Part shown: positions 52,460 through 59,624 of the stretch, piece by piece
Layout of the letters: each line of letters begins with the position of its first letter
How positions within the stretch are numbered: position 1 is the stretch's first letter
Assembly (NCBI RefSeq): GCF_042743185.1
Contig: NZ_JBHYMS010000027.1
Span: 1 to 64,000, forward strand
Reading direction: 5' to 3'
DNA: 64,000 bases
From: Inquilinus sp042743185
GTDB taxonomy: Bacteria; Pseudomonadota; Alphaproteobacteria; DSM-16000; Inquilinaceae
Translations under genes and position numbers: made by a program
The notes under the pieces: generated by a model
Told to the model about the DNA's origin: nothing
The model's database searches: none
Seen by the model: only the letters and a program-made list of their open reading frames with translations

Positions 52460-53817
52460 CGGCTCAGCCGCTCCAGCTGCTCGCGGGTCTGGGCGAAGGG
52501 CGTCGCCTCCTCGAAATCCTGCTGCAGGAAGCGCCGGATGTCGCCGATCTTGGCCACCGCCTCGTCGGCCAGGGCGTCGGCGCCGGCCCGGTACTCGCCG
52601 ACCTGCAGCAGCAGCTCGATATCGGCATGCTTGGCCATCAGCCGGCGCAGCTGCACCGCGGCGCGGCGATGGCCGGCGTCGATCACCGCCTCCATCACCC
52701 GGCTGCGGCTGGCCAGCACGTCGATCGCCGGGAAATGGCCGGCGCTGGCCAGGGCCTGGGACAGCACGACGTGCCCGTCCAGCAGGCCGCGGGTCTCGTC
52801 GGCGATCGGGTCGGTCTCGGCGTCACCCTCGACCAGCACGGTGTAGAAGCCGGTGATCGAGCCCGTTGCCGCCGGCCCGGCGCGTTCCAGGAGGCGCGGC
52901 AGCATGGCGAAGAAGGAGGGCGGGAAGCCGCGCCGGGTCGGCGGCTCGCCGGCGGCCAGGCCGATCTCGCGCACGGCGCGGGCGAAGCGGGTGATGCTGT
53001 CCATCAAGAGGGCGACGCGCATCCCCCGGTCGCGGAAATACTCGGCGATGGCGGTGGCGACGAAGGCCGCTTTCACGCGCTCGATCGCGGGCCGGTCGGA
53101 GGTGGCGGTGACGATCACCGCCCGGCGCAGCGCCTCGGGTCCCAGATGGCGGTCGATGAACTCGCGCACCTCGCGGCCGCGCTCGCCGATCAGGCCGATG
53201 ACGATGGCGTCGGCCTCGGCGCCCTTGACGATCTGGGCCAGCAGCGAGGACTTGCCGGTGCCGGGCGACCCGTAGATGCCGATGCGCTGGCCCTCGCCGC
53301 AGGTCAAGAGGCCGTCGATGGCGCGGATGCCGAGCGGCATCGGCCGGCTGATCAGCGGCCGCAGCAGCGCCGGCGGCGCCTCGGCGTGCAGCGGATAGGT
53401 GCTGTCGGTGTCGAGCGGCCCGCGCTCGGCGGTGTCCAGCGGCCGGCCCAGGCTGTCCAGCACCCGGCCCAGCAGGGCCGGGCCGACGCCGAGCCGCAGG
53501 GCGCGGCCGGTCGGGATCGCCTCGGTCCGGGTCGACAGGCCCTGCAGGCTGCCGATCGGGGTCAGCACCGCGGCGCCGTCGACCAGCCCGACCACCTCGG
53601 CCAGGATGCTGTGCCCGGTCTGCGGGTCGCGCAGCTCGCAGATCTCGCCCAGGCGCGCGTCGTTGATCTCGGCATGGACGGTGACGCCGATCGCCTTCAC
53701 CACCCGGCCCTTGACAGGGCGCGGGTCGGCCTCCTCCAGCCGCCGGCGCAGCGCCTGCAGCGGGTCGCGCAGCAATTGCAGGCCGGGCACCGGCCGGGGC
53801 AGGGCGTCCGGGCTCAT
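52456..53817 (-). CDS. sctN: type III secretion ATPase SctN
   Basis: A 453-residue hexameric ATPase of the FliI/YscN/RhcN family. Walker A is GSPGTGKSS (183-191), followed by VIGLIGERGREVREF with the catalytic Glu, Walker B VALLMDSITRFARAVREIGLA, and GFPPSFFAMLPRLLERAG. The C-terminal helical domain ends QQDFEEATPFAQTREQLERL. It unfolds and detaches effectors from chaperones at the base of the machine. ATG 53817 overlaps sctL by four bases. Confidence 0.96.
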   Translation of the reverse strand: MSPDALPRPVPGLQLLRDPLQALRRRLEEADPRPVKGRVVKAIGVTVHAEINDARLGEICELRDPQTGHSILAEVVGLVDGAAVLTPIGSLQGLSTRTEAIPTGRALRLGVGPALLGRVLDSLGRPLDTAERGPLDTDSTYPLHAEAPPALLRPLISRPMPLGIRAIDGLLTCGEGQRIGIYGSPGTGKSSLLAQIVKGAEADAIVIGLIGERGREVREFIDRHLGPEALRRAVIVTATSDRPAIERVKAAFVATAIAEYFRDRGMRVALLMDSITRFARAVREIGLAAGEPPTRRGFPPSFFAMLPRLLERAGPAATGSITGFYTVLVEGDAETDPIADETRGLLDGHVVLSQALASAGHFPAIDVLASRSRVMEAVIDAGHRRAAVQLRRLMAKHADIELLLQVGEYRAGADALADEAVAKIGDIRRFLQQDFEEATPFAQTREQLERLSR

Positions 53818-54425
53818 GCCGCCGTCTCGCCCGGACCGGCGCGGCGCAGCGCGTCGCGCAGGGCGCGCAGCTGGGCCTCGATGCCCAGCTCGACATGGCC
53901 GTACTTCGTCACCAACACGCAGGTGTCGGCGGCCAGGCCGGGGTCGGATTCGACCGTCACCCGGCGGCCGATATCGGCCAGCGCCGGGTCGGCCAGCCGG
54001 CCGCGCAGCGCCTCGACCATGTCCGGCGCCACCCGCAGCGTCGCCGCGTGGTCCAGCCGGGCCTGGCGCAGCGCGTGGTCGACCGCCTGCAGCAGCAGGT
54101 CGCGCCGGTCGAAGCGGCCCAGGATGCGCTCGATCGTCTCCTGCACCAGGTCGGCCAGGGTCTGGTCCAGCCCGGCGAGATAGCGGTCGATCTGCAGCCC
54201 GGTCGCGGCCACCAGCGCCGCGGCCTCCTCGCGGGCGGCGGCCAGCCCCTCGGCACGGCCGCGCTCGCGCTCGGCGGCGAAGGCGGCGTCGGCCTCGGCC
54301 CGCAGCCGCCCGGCATGGGCCTCGGCCTCGGCCAGGTGGCGCCGCGCATCCCGCCACTGGCCGAGCGCCTCGGCCTTCAGGACCGGGCCGCCGCGGCGGA
54401 AGGCCGGGCGCAGGGGCTCAGCCAT
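53814..54425 (-). CDS. sctL: type III secretion ATPase regulator SctL
   Basis: A 203-residue FliH/YscL/NolV-type protein. The N-terminal half is a long charged helix (EAEAHAGRLRAEADAAFAAER); the C-terminal half has ADLVQETIERILGRFDRRDLLLQAV and LAADTCVLVTKYGHVELGIEAQL, resembling the V-ATPase E-subunit fold of SctL. It controls SctN and links it to SctQ. Its place between sctN and sctK matches nolV in rhizobia. Confidence 0.87.
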   Translation of the reverse strand: MAEPLRPAFRRGGPVLKAEALGQWRDARRHLAEAEAHAGRLRAEADAAFAAERERGRAEGLAAAREEAAALVAATGLQIDRYLAGLDQTLADLVQETIERILGRFDRRDLLLQAVDHALRQARLDHAATLRVAPDMVEALRGRLADPALADIGRRVTVESDPGLAADTCVLVTKYGHVELGIEAQLRALRDALRRAGPGETAA

Positions 54426-55041
54426 GGGGCGCCACCGCCCGGGCCGCGGCCGCGAACAGGGCGGCGGCGCGGGGGAACTCGGCCGGCGGCGACCCGCTTT
54501 CCGGCCACCGCTCCGGCGCCAGCCGCAGGCGCAGCCGCTCGCCCACGGCCGGGCCTGCCTCGCCGCACCAGGCCGCGAGGCACAGCAGGCCGGCCCGGTC
54601 GATCGCCTCCTCGACCGGCTTCGACTCCAGCCCGGCCAGCACCGGGGCGGGGCCCTTGTGGCCGAGGCCGAAGCCGTAGGCGTCGGCGCCGATCAGGCCG
54701 GTGACGCGGCGGATCTCGGCGCCGAGGACGATGGTGCGCAGCCGCGGCGCCAGGGCCGCGGCGCCGGCATGCCTGATCGCACGGTCCAGATCGGCCGGGG
54801 CCAAGGCGGCGATGCGGGCGACATCGCCCTGCCAGGCCGCGGCGTCGCAGGGTGCGAGGCCCAGGCGGCGACGCAGCAGCGCCGACAGGCGCGGCTGGAT
54901 CCGGCGGGTGTCGAGCAGCCGCCGGGCCGCCGCTTCCGTCAAGCCCGGAAAGGCGCGGCCCAGCTGCGCCGGATGGGCGTACAGCGCCACCGCCCGGTCG
55001 AAGCGCCGGAGGGCCAGCCTCTCCTCGGCCGTGCCGTTCAT
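54418..55041 (-). CDS. sctK: type III secretion accessory protein SctK (NolU-type)
   Basis: A 207-residue cytoplasmic protein with weakly conserved sequence. It lies between sctJ and sctL, the position of nolU in rhizobial clusters and of yscK elsewhere. Visible features are a helical Arg/Leu-rich N-terminus (LALRRFDRAVALYAHPAQLG) and the segment LRTIVLGAEIRRVTGLIG near residue 105. SctK proteins join the sorting platform pods to the inner ring. The call is based largely on order, size and composition. It overlaps sctJ by four bases and sctL by eight. Confidence 0.72.
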   Translation of the reverse strand: MNGTAEERLALRRFDRAVALYAHPAQLGRAFPGLTEAAARRLLDTRRIQPRLSALLRRRLGLAPCDAAAWQGDVARIAALAPADLDRAIRHAGAAALAPRLRTIVLGAEIRRVTGLIGADAYGFGLGHKGPAPVLAGLESKPVEEAIDRAGLLCLAAWCGEAGPAVGERLRLRLAPERWPESGSPPAEFPRAAALFAAAARAVAPHG

Positions 55042-55802
55042 TCGGCCGCCGCCGGGGCGGCGCCGTTGCGGCGGCGCCAGATCCGCCAGCCCACGGTGCC
55101 GGCAGCGGCGACCGCGGCGGCGGCGACCAGGGCCAGCAGCCCCTGCAGCCAGGGCGCGCTGGAACGGTGCACCCAGAAGCCGGCGACATTGGTCAGCGGA
55201 TCGGTGATCGGCGGCGTCGCCGCCTCCGGGGCGGTCGGCAGGAACACGACCGAGACATTCTCGTACAGCAGGCCCTTGATGCCGTTCGCCACCAGCATCT
55301 TGATCTCGGGCGTCAGCCTCGACAGGTCGACATCGGCGCGATGGCGGATCACCACCGAGGCGGAGGAGGGGGTGGCGGCCGCCTTCAGCCCCTCGCTGTC
55401 CGGCAGCACCACGTGGACACGGGCGGAATAGACCCCGTCGATCTCCGAGATCGTGCTCGACAGCTCCTGGCTCAGCGCATAGATCAGCCGCGCCTGCTCC
55501 TCCACCGGCGAGGAGACCAGCCCCTCGCCCTTGAACAGGTCCGGGATCTTGGCATAGCGCTCGCGCGGATAGCCGTTGCGGCGCAGCACGTCGACCGCGT
55601 CGGCGAAGCGATCCTCCTCGACCGAGACGACGAGCCCGCGGTCCTTGGTGATCTCACGCTCGGCCGGGATGCCCTGGTGCAGCAGGATCGCGACCATCTC
55701 GTTGGCCTCGCGCTCCTCGAGGTTGCTGTAGAGCTCGACCTTGCAGGCGGCGAGCAGCAGCAAGGCGGCGAACGCGAGCGACTTGACCCACGGGTTGAGC
55801 AA
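55038..55802 (-). CDS. sctJ: type III secretion inner-ring lipoprotein SctJ
   Basis: A 254-residue lipoprotein of the YscJ/PrgK/NolT family. The signal peptide ends LLLLAAC with lipidated Cys20. The ring-building domains include EEREANEMVAILLHQGIPAERE, VLRRNGYPRERYAKIPDLF and GVYSARVHVVLPDSEG. A C-terminal membrane helix (LQGLLALVAAAAVAAAGTVGW) and a basic tail follow. It begins with a TTG codon at 55802 with an AAAGG site upstream; no ATG or GTG fits. Together with SctD it forms the inner-membrane ring. Confidence 0.93.
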   Translation of the reverse strand: MLNPWVKSLAFAALLLLAACKVELYSNLEEREANEMVAILLHQGIPAEREITKDRGLVVSVEEDRFADAVDVLRRNGYPRERYAKIPDLFKGEGLVSSPVEEQARLIYALSQELSSTISEIDGVYSARVHVVLPDSEGLKAAATPSSASVVIRHRADVDLSRLTPEIKMLVANGIKGLLYENVSVVFLPTAPEAATPPITDPLTNVAGFWVHRSSAPWLQGLLALVAAAAVAAAGTVGWRIWRRRNGAAPAAAE

Positions 55803-55857
55803 TTCCGGTCGACCTTTCTGAGATCCTGTCGGGCACCCGCAGGGACGGCAGCCGCGG

Positions 55858-56376
55858 CTATCCGCGCAGCAGGGTTTCCGGAACGTTGCCCAGCTGCTTG
55901 GAGGCGGTGGTGACGAGCGTGGTGCGGAGCACGCCGTTGTTGAACTCGATCGACGCCTGCCGCAGCTCGCGCATCTGCCCCCGGTAATCGACCTGGGGGG
56001 CCGCCTGCTGCGTCGGCTGCGCCGCGGCGGGCCCCGGCTGCAGCCCCGGCTTGCTCGCGCCCGGGACCGTCGCCGACGCCTGCGTTGCCACGGCGGGCGG
56101 CGGATCGTCCAGCCTGGGGCCGAGCGCCGTGGTGTCCTTGTGGAACTGCTGCAGCGAGTTGAGCAGCTGGTCGCCCATCGCCGCCGGGTTCGCCAGCAGC
56201 CTGGCCTTCAGGCTCGGCGCGTAGTCGGCGACCGATTTGTGCGCCGGCTGCAGCGGCAGGGCGTAGTCGAAGACGTTGGCGGCCTTCTGATCCAGCGGCA
56301 GGGCGACGGGCGTCACCGCGACCTTGGGTTCGATCAGCGCCGGCGCCTGGAGAACGGGGGGCGAGATGACAACCAT
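55858..56376 (-). CDS. sctI: type III secretion inner-rod protein SctI (NolB position)
   Basis: A 172-residue protein without signal peptide. The C-terminus (residues about 130-170), YRGQMRELRQASIEFNNGVLRTTLVTTASKQLG in short pieces MRELRQASIEFNNGVLRTTL and TASKQLGNVPETLLRG, resembles SctI/YscI inner-rod proteins, which are helical at the C-terminus. The middle is Pro/Ala/Gln-rich. It lies upstream of sctJ, the place of nolB in rhizobia. SctI is secreted and joins needle to export gate. Position and C-terminal pattern support the call. Confidence 0.72.
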   Translation of the reverse strand: MVVISPPVLQAPALIEPKVAVTPVALPLDQKAANVFDYALPLQPAHKSVADYAPSLKARLLANPAAMGDQLLNSLQQFHKDTTALGPRLDDPPPAVATQASATVPGASKPGLQPGPAAAQPTQQAAPQVDYRGQMRELRQASIEFNNGVLRTTLVTTASKQLGNVPETLLRG

Positions 56377-56433
56377 GGGATCAGCCTCGGCTCATGGAAC
56401 GGGTCTGCTCGGTCGGGAGGCGTCGCGGCGGGG

Positions 56434-57150
56434 TCATGATCCGGGCTTCCCGGTGCGGCCGCGCACGATCGTGGTCTGGAACTGATAGGCCTGCTGCAGC
56501 GCCTGCATGGTCTCCTTGACCAGGGCGACGTAGCGGGGCGGCCCCGACACCAGCGCGACATTGGCGCTGGCCAAAGGCCGCGGCGGGAAGCGGGGGTCGT
56601 CGAGCTGCAGGCTGGCCAGCGACGCCTGCAGCTCCTCGAACCGGATCGCGCCGAGCGGCAGCATCTCCGACACCGCCTCCTCGACCGTGGTCACGTACAG
56701 CACCTGGCCGTCATAGTACCATTGCAGGCCGAAGCTGGCGGCGAGCTGGTCGAGCAGCTTCTGCGGCGTCAGCTCCGGCAGCCGGCCGCGCACCCGGCCC
56801 GACACCTTGTCGCTGACCTTGACCGGCACGTCGAGGTTGCTGCCGAAGGCGGCCAGCACGTCGCGCACATCCTGGTCCAGGACGACATAGGGGTAGGGCT
56901 TGTCCGGCCAGGGCAGGGCGCGGCGGTTCTGCGCCGCGGCGAGATCGGGCGGGACGGGCGTCGCGGCGACGGTCGGGGCGGGCGCGGCAGGCGCCGTCAC
57001 GACGGCCGGGGGCGCGGGCTGCTGCGCCGCCGCCGATCCGGCCGGCAGGGGGATCAGGGCTGCGAGCGCGAGCACGACGGTGCATCGCCGAGTCTTGTCG
57101 GACAATACTCCTGTCAGCCCTCTCGTCCTGATCGCCATCCCCACCCGCAT
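56434..57150 (-). CDS. type III secretin N-terminal domain protein (SctC-N, NolW/RhcC1 type)
   Basis: A 238-residue exported protein that corresponds only to the periplasmic N0-N1 part of a secretin. A Sec signal (VVLALAALIPLPAGSAAAQ) leads into YVVLDQDVRDVLAAFGSNLDVPVKVSD (read as DVRDVLAAFGSNLDVPVKV) and LTPQKLLDQLAASFGLQWYY, the STN/N0 pattern of SctC. The pore-forming secretin barrel is absent. Rhizobia likewise have a separate RhcC1 (NolW). It is the first gene of the minus-strand operon. ATG 57150 with GGGAAG upstream is chosen over the internal ATG 57138. Confidence 0.83.
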   Translation of the reverse strand: MRVGMAIRTRGLTGVLSDKTRRCTVVLALAALIPLPAGSAAAQQPAPPAVVTAPAAPAPTVAATPVPPDLAAAQNRRALPWPDKPYPYVVLDQDVRDVLAAFGSNLDVPVKVSDKVSGRVRGRLPELTPQKLLDQLAASFGLQWYYDGQVLYVTTVEEAVSEMLPLGAIRFEELQASLASLQLDDPRFPPRPLASANVALVSGPPRYVALVKETMQALQQAYQFQTTIVRGRTGKPGS

Positions 57151-57617
57151 CAAGACTTCCCGCCGATATGTCCGAGATCGTCGACCCGCCTGCGGTCTTT
57201 ATAACTCTGCATAGCCGGAGGTGCAAAAGCCAATCCAAACACCTGGCCCGCTTGAAACGTGCCGCGGACCGTGCAGATCTCGGGCAGACCTAAACGCTTA
57301 GACTGCCAGCAAGGTTCCCCGCTTTTTGTTAAAGTTTTGTTGAACAGGCAAAGGGTTGAAATCTGAATGCACTGAGACATTGAAGTGCTTGACCTTACGG
57401 CGGTTTGCCGCATAGTCGGATAGTAGTTTCAAGTGGTGGGCAGGCCTTGGCATCGAACCGTCCATCCGGGTCGTGTTGGCCAAGGGGATAGGCTAGGATT
57501 GTTTGGCCCGGACGCCGGAAGGGTTCGGCGAATCGGTGTGCCAAGTCAGAACTTCGGGCCTGCACTGATCGTGTTCGGCTTTGTACAACCTGAGAATTGC
57601 ACAAGGAGGAGTATGTC
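57151..57617. other. divergent T3SS control region
   Basis: A 467-base non-coding stretch between the two T3SS operons, visibly less GC-rich than the genes. No reading frame with a ribosome site was seen. A possible plus-strand promoter is TTGACC (57389-57394), 16 bases, CATAGT (57411-57416). No known T3SS activator box could be recognised. It probably carries the promoters for both directions. Confidence 0.55.
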
Positions 57618-57785
57618 ATGGCATCGACTTCCGGTAGCGATCCGGCGGCTGAGCTGAGGCAGGCCAACGCCGAGATCCGCGCGCAGAACATCAAGGACTC
57701 GATCGAATCCGCCCAGGATCTTCAGAAGTCGCAGAAGATCGACAAGTGGTCCCAGGCGCTCATGGAAGCGGCCCGCAAGGGCTGA
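57618..57785 (+). CDS. small helical protein, candidate T3SS needle subunit (SctF-like)
   Basis: A 55-residue protein: a short Ser/Thr/Gly-rich start (MASTSGSDPAAE) followed by one long amphipathic helical region with many Gln, Ala, Lys, Asp and Ser (AEIRAQNIKDSIESAQDLQK), ending EAARKG. There is no signal peptide. A near-ideal AAGGAGGAGT ribosome site precedes ATG 57618, and a strong 13-base hairpin follows, indicating high and separate expression as expected of needle protein. Known needle proteins are 60-85 residues, so it is short, and no conserved needle motif is clear. Position before sctD and the lack of any other candidate support it. Confidence 0.5.
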   Translation: MASTSGSDPAAELRQANAEIRAQNIKDSIESAQDLQKSQKIDKWSQALMEAARKG

Positions 57786-57831
57786 GCCCGGACCTCGTTC
57801 CGGTTCCTTGAGATTCATCGCTGTCAGTATG

Positions 57832-57861
57832 GCGAGCGCGGCCGGCCTCGGCCGCGCTCGC
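57832..57861 (+). terminator. strong hairpin after the needle candidate
   Basis: Perfect 13-base GC-rich arms (57832-57844 and 57849-57861) with a 4-base loop and a short TTT tail. It probably ends or attenuates transcription before sctD, raising the amount of the upstream small gene's message relative to the rest. Confidence 0.75.
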
Positions 57862-57897
57862 TTTCGCCAATGATCAGAGCGCCTCGTGGGGTGGGCC

Positions 57898-58884
57898 ATG
57901 CTCTCGAAATTCAAGGCGTTGATCTCTGACAGTCCTCTCCAGGGGCCGATCCAGCGGCTCTTCCCGCAATCCCCCTCGGTCACCCTCTTCGTGCTGGCGG
58001 GACCGAACGCCGGCACCGTCCAGAAGCTGGCCCCGGCCGCCTACCGGGTCGGCAGCGGTCTCGAATCCGACATCGTGCTCGCCGACGAGGCGCTGGCCCC
58101 GGTCCACGCCCTGATCGACATCGACCGCCATCGCGTGCGGATCGAACCCCTGGCCGGCACCATGACCGTGCCGGGACGGGCCGGGCTGCTGGAGCCCGGC
58201 GGCGCCGTGACCCTGCCGCTCCCGGCCGAGCTGACGCTGGGATCCTCGCGCATCGTGCTGCGCAGCCCGGTGGAGGCGACCGTCGGCGGATCACGCCTGC
58301 GCGCCGTCACCGTGACCGCCGCGCTGCTGGTGATCCTGGGCGGCCTGTCCGGCATCGCGCTGTCCTCCGGCGGGTCCGGCGGCTCGGAGGGGCAGGCCGG
58401 CGACCAGGCGGCAGCGCCCGAGGCCGGGAAGCCGGCGGTGCAGACCGCCGCGCTGGCGCCGGTGGTGCCGCGGCAGCAGACCCCGCAGGAGGCGCTGCAG
58501 GCGCGGATCGACGCGGCCGGCCTCGGCGGCATCGCCCTGGATGCGAAGGGCAGCCGCATCGTCGCCTCCGGCCGGCTGTCGCCGGCCGAGATGGCGCAGT
58601 GGCGCGAAACCCAGGCCTGGTTCGACCGGACCTTCGCCTCCTCCGCCCTGCTGGCGTCGGAGGTGACGACCGGGGCCGGCAGCGGCGCCCCCGAGCTGGT
58701 GATCCAGGCGGTGTGGACGGGCGACAACCCCTATCTGATCACCCACACCGGCTCGAAATACTTCGAGGGCGCGGATCTCGGCGGCGGCTGGTCGGTCGAC
58801 ACGATCCGGGCCGACGCCGTCACCCTGCGCAGCCGGGCTGGGCAGAGCTTCGTGATGGTCCTGACCGACCCCGCCAAGCCGTAG
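57898..58884 (+). CDS. sctD: type III secretion inner-ring protein SctD
   Basis: A 328-residue bitopic membrane protein. The N-terminal cytoplasmic domain (about 30-125) looks like an FHA fold: LAPAAYRVGSGLESDIVLADEALAP in part (YRVGSGLESDIVLADE). One membrane helix follows (VTVTAALLVILGGLSGIALSS), then a periplasmic domain with a ring-building motif around LQARIDAAGLGGIALDAKGS. It is shorter than the usual 380-430, so one periplasmic module is probably missing. ATG 57898 is preferred over GTG 57886. It forms the outer part of the inner-membrane ring with SctJ. Confidence 0.82.
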   Translation: MLSKFKALISDSPLQGPIQRLFPQSPSVTLFVLAGPNAGTVQKLAPAAYRVGSGLESDIVLADEALAPVHALIDIDRHRVRIEPLAGTMTVPGRAGLLEPGGAVTLPLPAELTLGSSRIVLRSPVEATVGGSRLRAVTVTAALLVILGGLSGIALSSGGSGGSEGQAGDQAAAPEAGKPAVQTAALAPVVPRQQTPQEALQARIDAAGLGGIALDAKGSRIVASGRLSPAEMAQWRETQAWFDRTFASSALLASEVTTGAGSGAPELVIQAVWTGDNPYLITHTGSKYFEGADLGGGWSVDTIRADAVTLRSRAGQSFVMVLTDPAKP

Positions 58885-58911
58885 CCGGATGCCGGGGAGG
58901 GGGGAATCGAG

Positions 58912-59283
58912 ATGACGACGATCCAGCCACGCACCGAGCCGCTCGACGGCGTCCGGCCCGGCCCGCAGCCCGACAATGCCGCCGGGCGCCCGATCGGCCC
59001 TGTCGGCGCGCCGGCGCCGCGCCGGGCCGGGGCCGCGCGCGGCCGGCGCGACCGCGCCTCGCGGCTGCGCGAGGAGGTGCTGGACTACATCCGCCCCGTC
59101 ACGGCCGGGTCGATCCACGCCACGCCCGGCGACCAGGCCGAGACCCTGGCCGATATCCTGGACCTGCTGCAGGCGGAGGCGCCGGACGACCGGCTGGCCC
59201 GATGGGGCAGCGCCGTGCTGCTGCAGGAGCTGCGCAAGCACGACCTGCTGCGCGCCCGGCTGAACGACCTGATCGGCGGATGA
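58912..59283 (+). CDS. T3SS-linked protein of unknown function
   Basis: A 123-residue protein. The first 45 residues are Pro/Arg/Gly-rich and probably disordered; the C-terminal half is helical (LREEVLDYIRPVTAGSIHA, QAETLADILDLLQAE, VLLQELRKHDLLRARLNDL). There is no signal peptide or membrane segment. It lies between sctD and a TPR-like gene, overlapping the latter by four bases. The size and helical tail could suit a chaperone, regulator or gatekeeper fragment, but no family was recognised. Confidence 0.7.
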   Translation: MTTIQPRTEPLDGVRPGPQPDNAAGRPIGPVGAPAPRRAGAARGRRDRASRLREEVLDYIRPVTAGSIHATPGDQAETLADILDLLQAEAPDDRLARWGSAVLLQELRKHDLLRARLNDLIGG

Positions 59284-59624
59284 CGCGGATGACGCCAGCC
59301 CAGCGCGACACGCTGCACCGCCTCGTCTTCGACTATCTGCGCCACGGCCAGAACCGGCGGGCGCTGGCGCTCGCGATGCTGCTGGCCTCGCGCGACGACG
59401 AGGCCGATCCGGCGGCGCTGCGCGCCCTCGCCGTCGCCCTCCTCGCGGTCGGCCGGCCGGACCAGGCGATCGATGTCCTCGACCGGCTCGACCGGGCGGA
59501 GCCGCCGGCCGCGGCGCGTCATCTGCTGCGCAGCCGGGCGCTGCACCAGCTCGGCGAGATCGAGGCGGCGCGGCGCGCCTTCCGCGACTATCTCGACGCC
59601 CCCGACCGGCGGGTGGCGGCATGA
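59280..59624 (+). CDS. TPR-like T3SS accessory protein
   Basis: A 114-residue all-helical protein with TPR-style repeats: YLRHGQNRRALALAMLLASRD, ALAVALLAVGRPDQAIDVLD and LHQLGEIEAARRAFRDYL. Small TPR proteins of this kind are type III chaperones or pilotin-like helpers; a TPR gene (y4yS in rhizobia) lies next to sctV. ATG 59280 overlaps the previous stop; an in-frame ATG at 59289 is an alternative. It overlaps sctV by four bases. Confidence 0.78.
   Translation: MTRMTPAQRDTLHRLVFDYLRHGQNRRALALAMLLASRDDEADPAALRALAVALLAVGRPDQAIDVLDRLDRAEPPAAARHLLRSRALHQLGEIEAARRAFRDYLDAPDRRVAA

Noticed and set aside
47752..57150. Flagellar rather than secretion export genes
   Set aside because: SctC-N, SctJ lipoprotein with C-terminal helix, SctI, SctK and rhizobial gene order fit a non-flagellar system; no hook, rod or flagellin genes are present.
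57150..57413. 87-codon minus-strand frame in the T3SS control region
   Set aside because: Codon use unlike the genome, no ribosome site, and it overlaps the start of the SctC-N gene.
57395..57694. 99-codon minus-strand frame antisense to the needle candidate
   Set aside because: The plus-strand small gene has a near-perfect ribosome site and following terminator; the antisense frame has neither.
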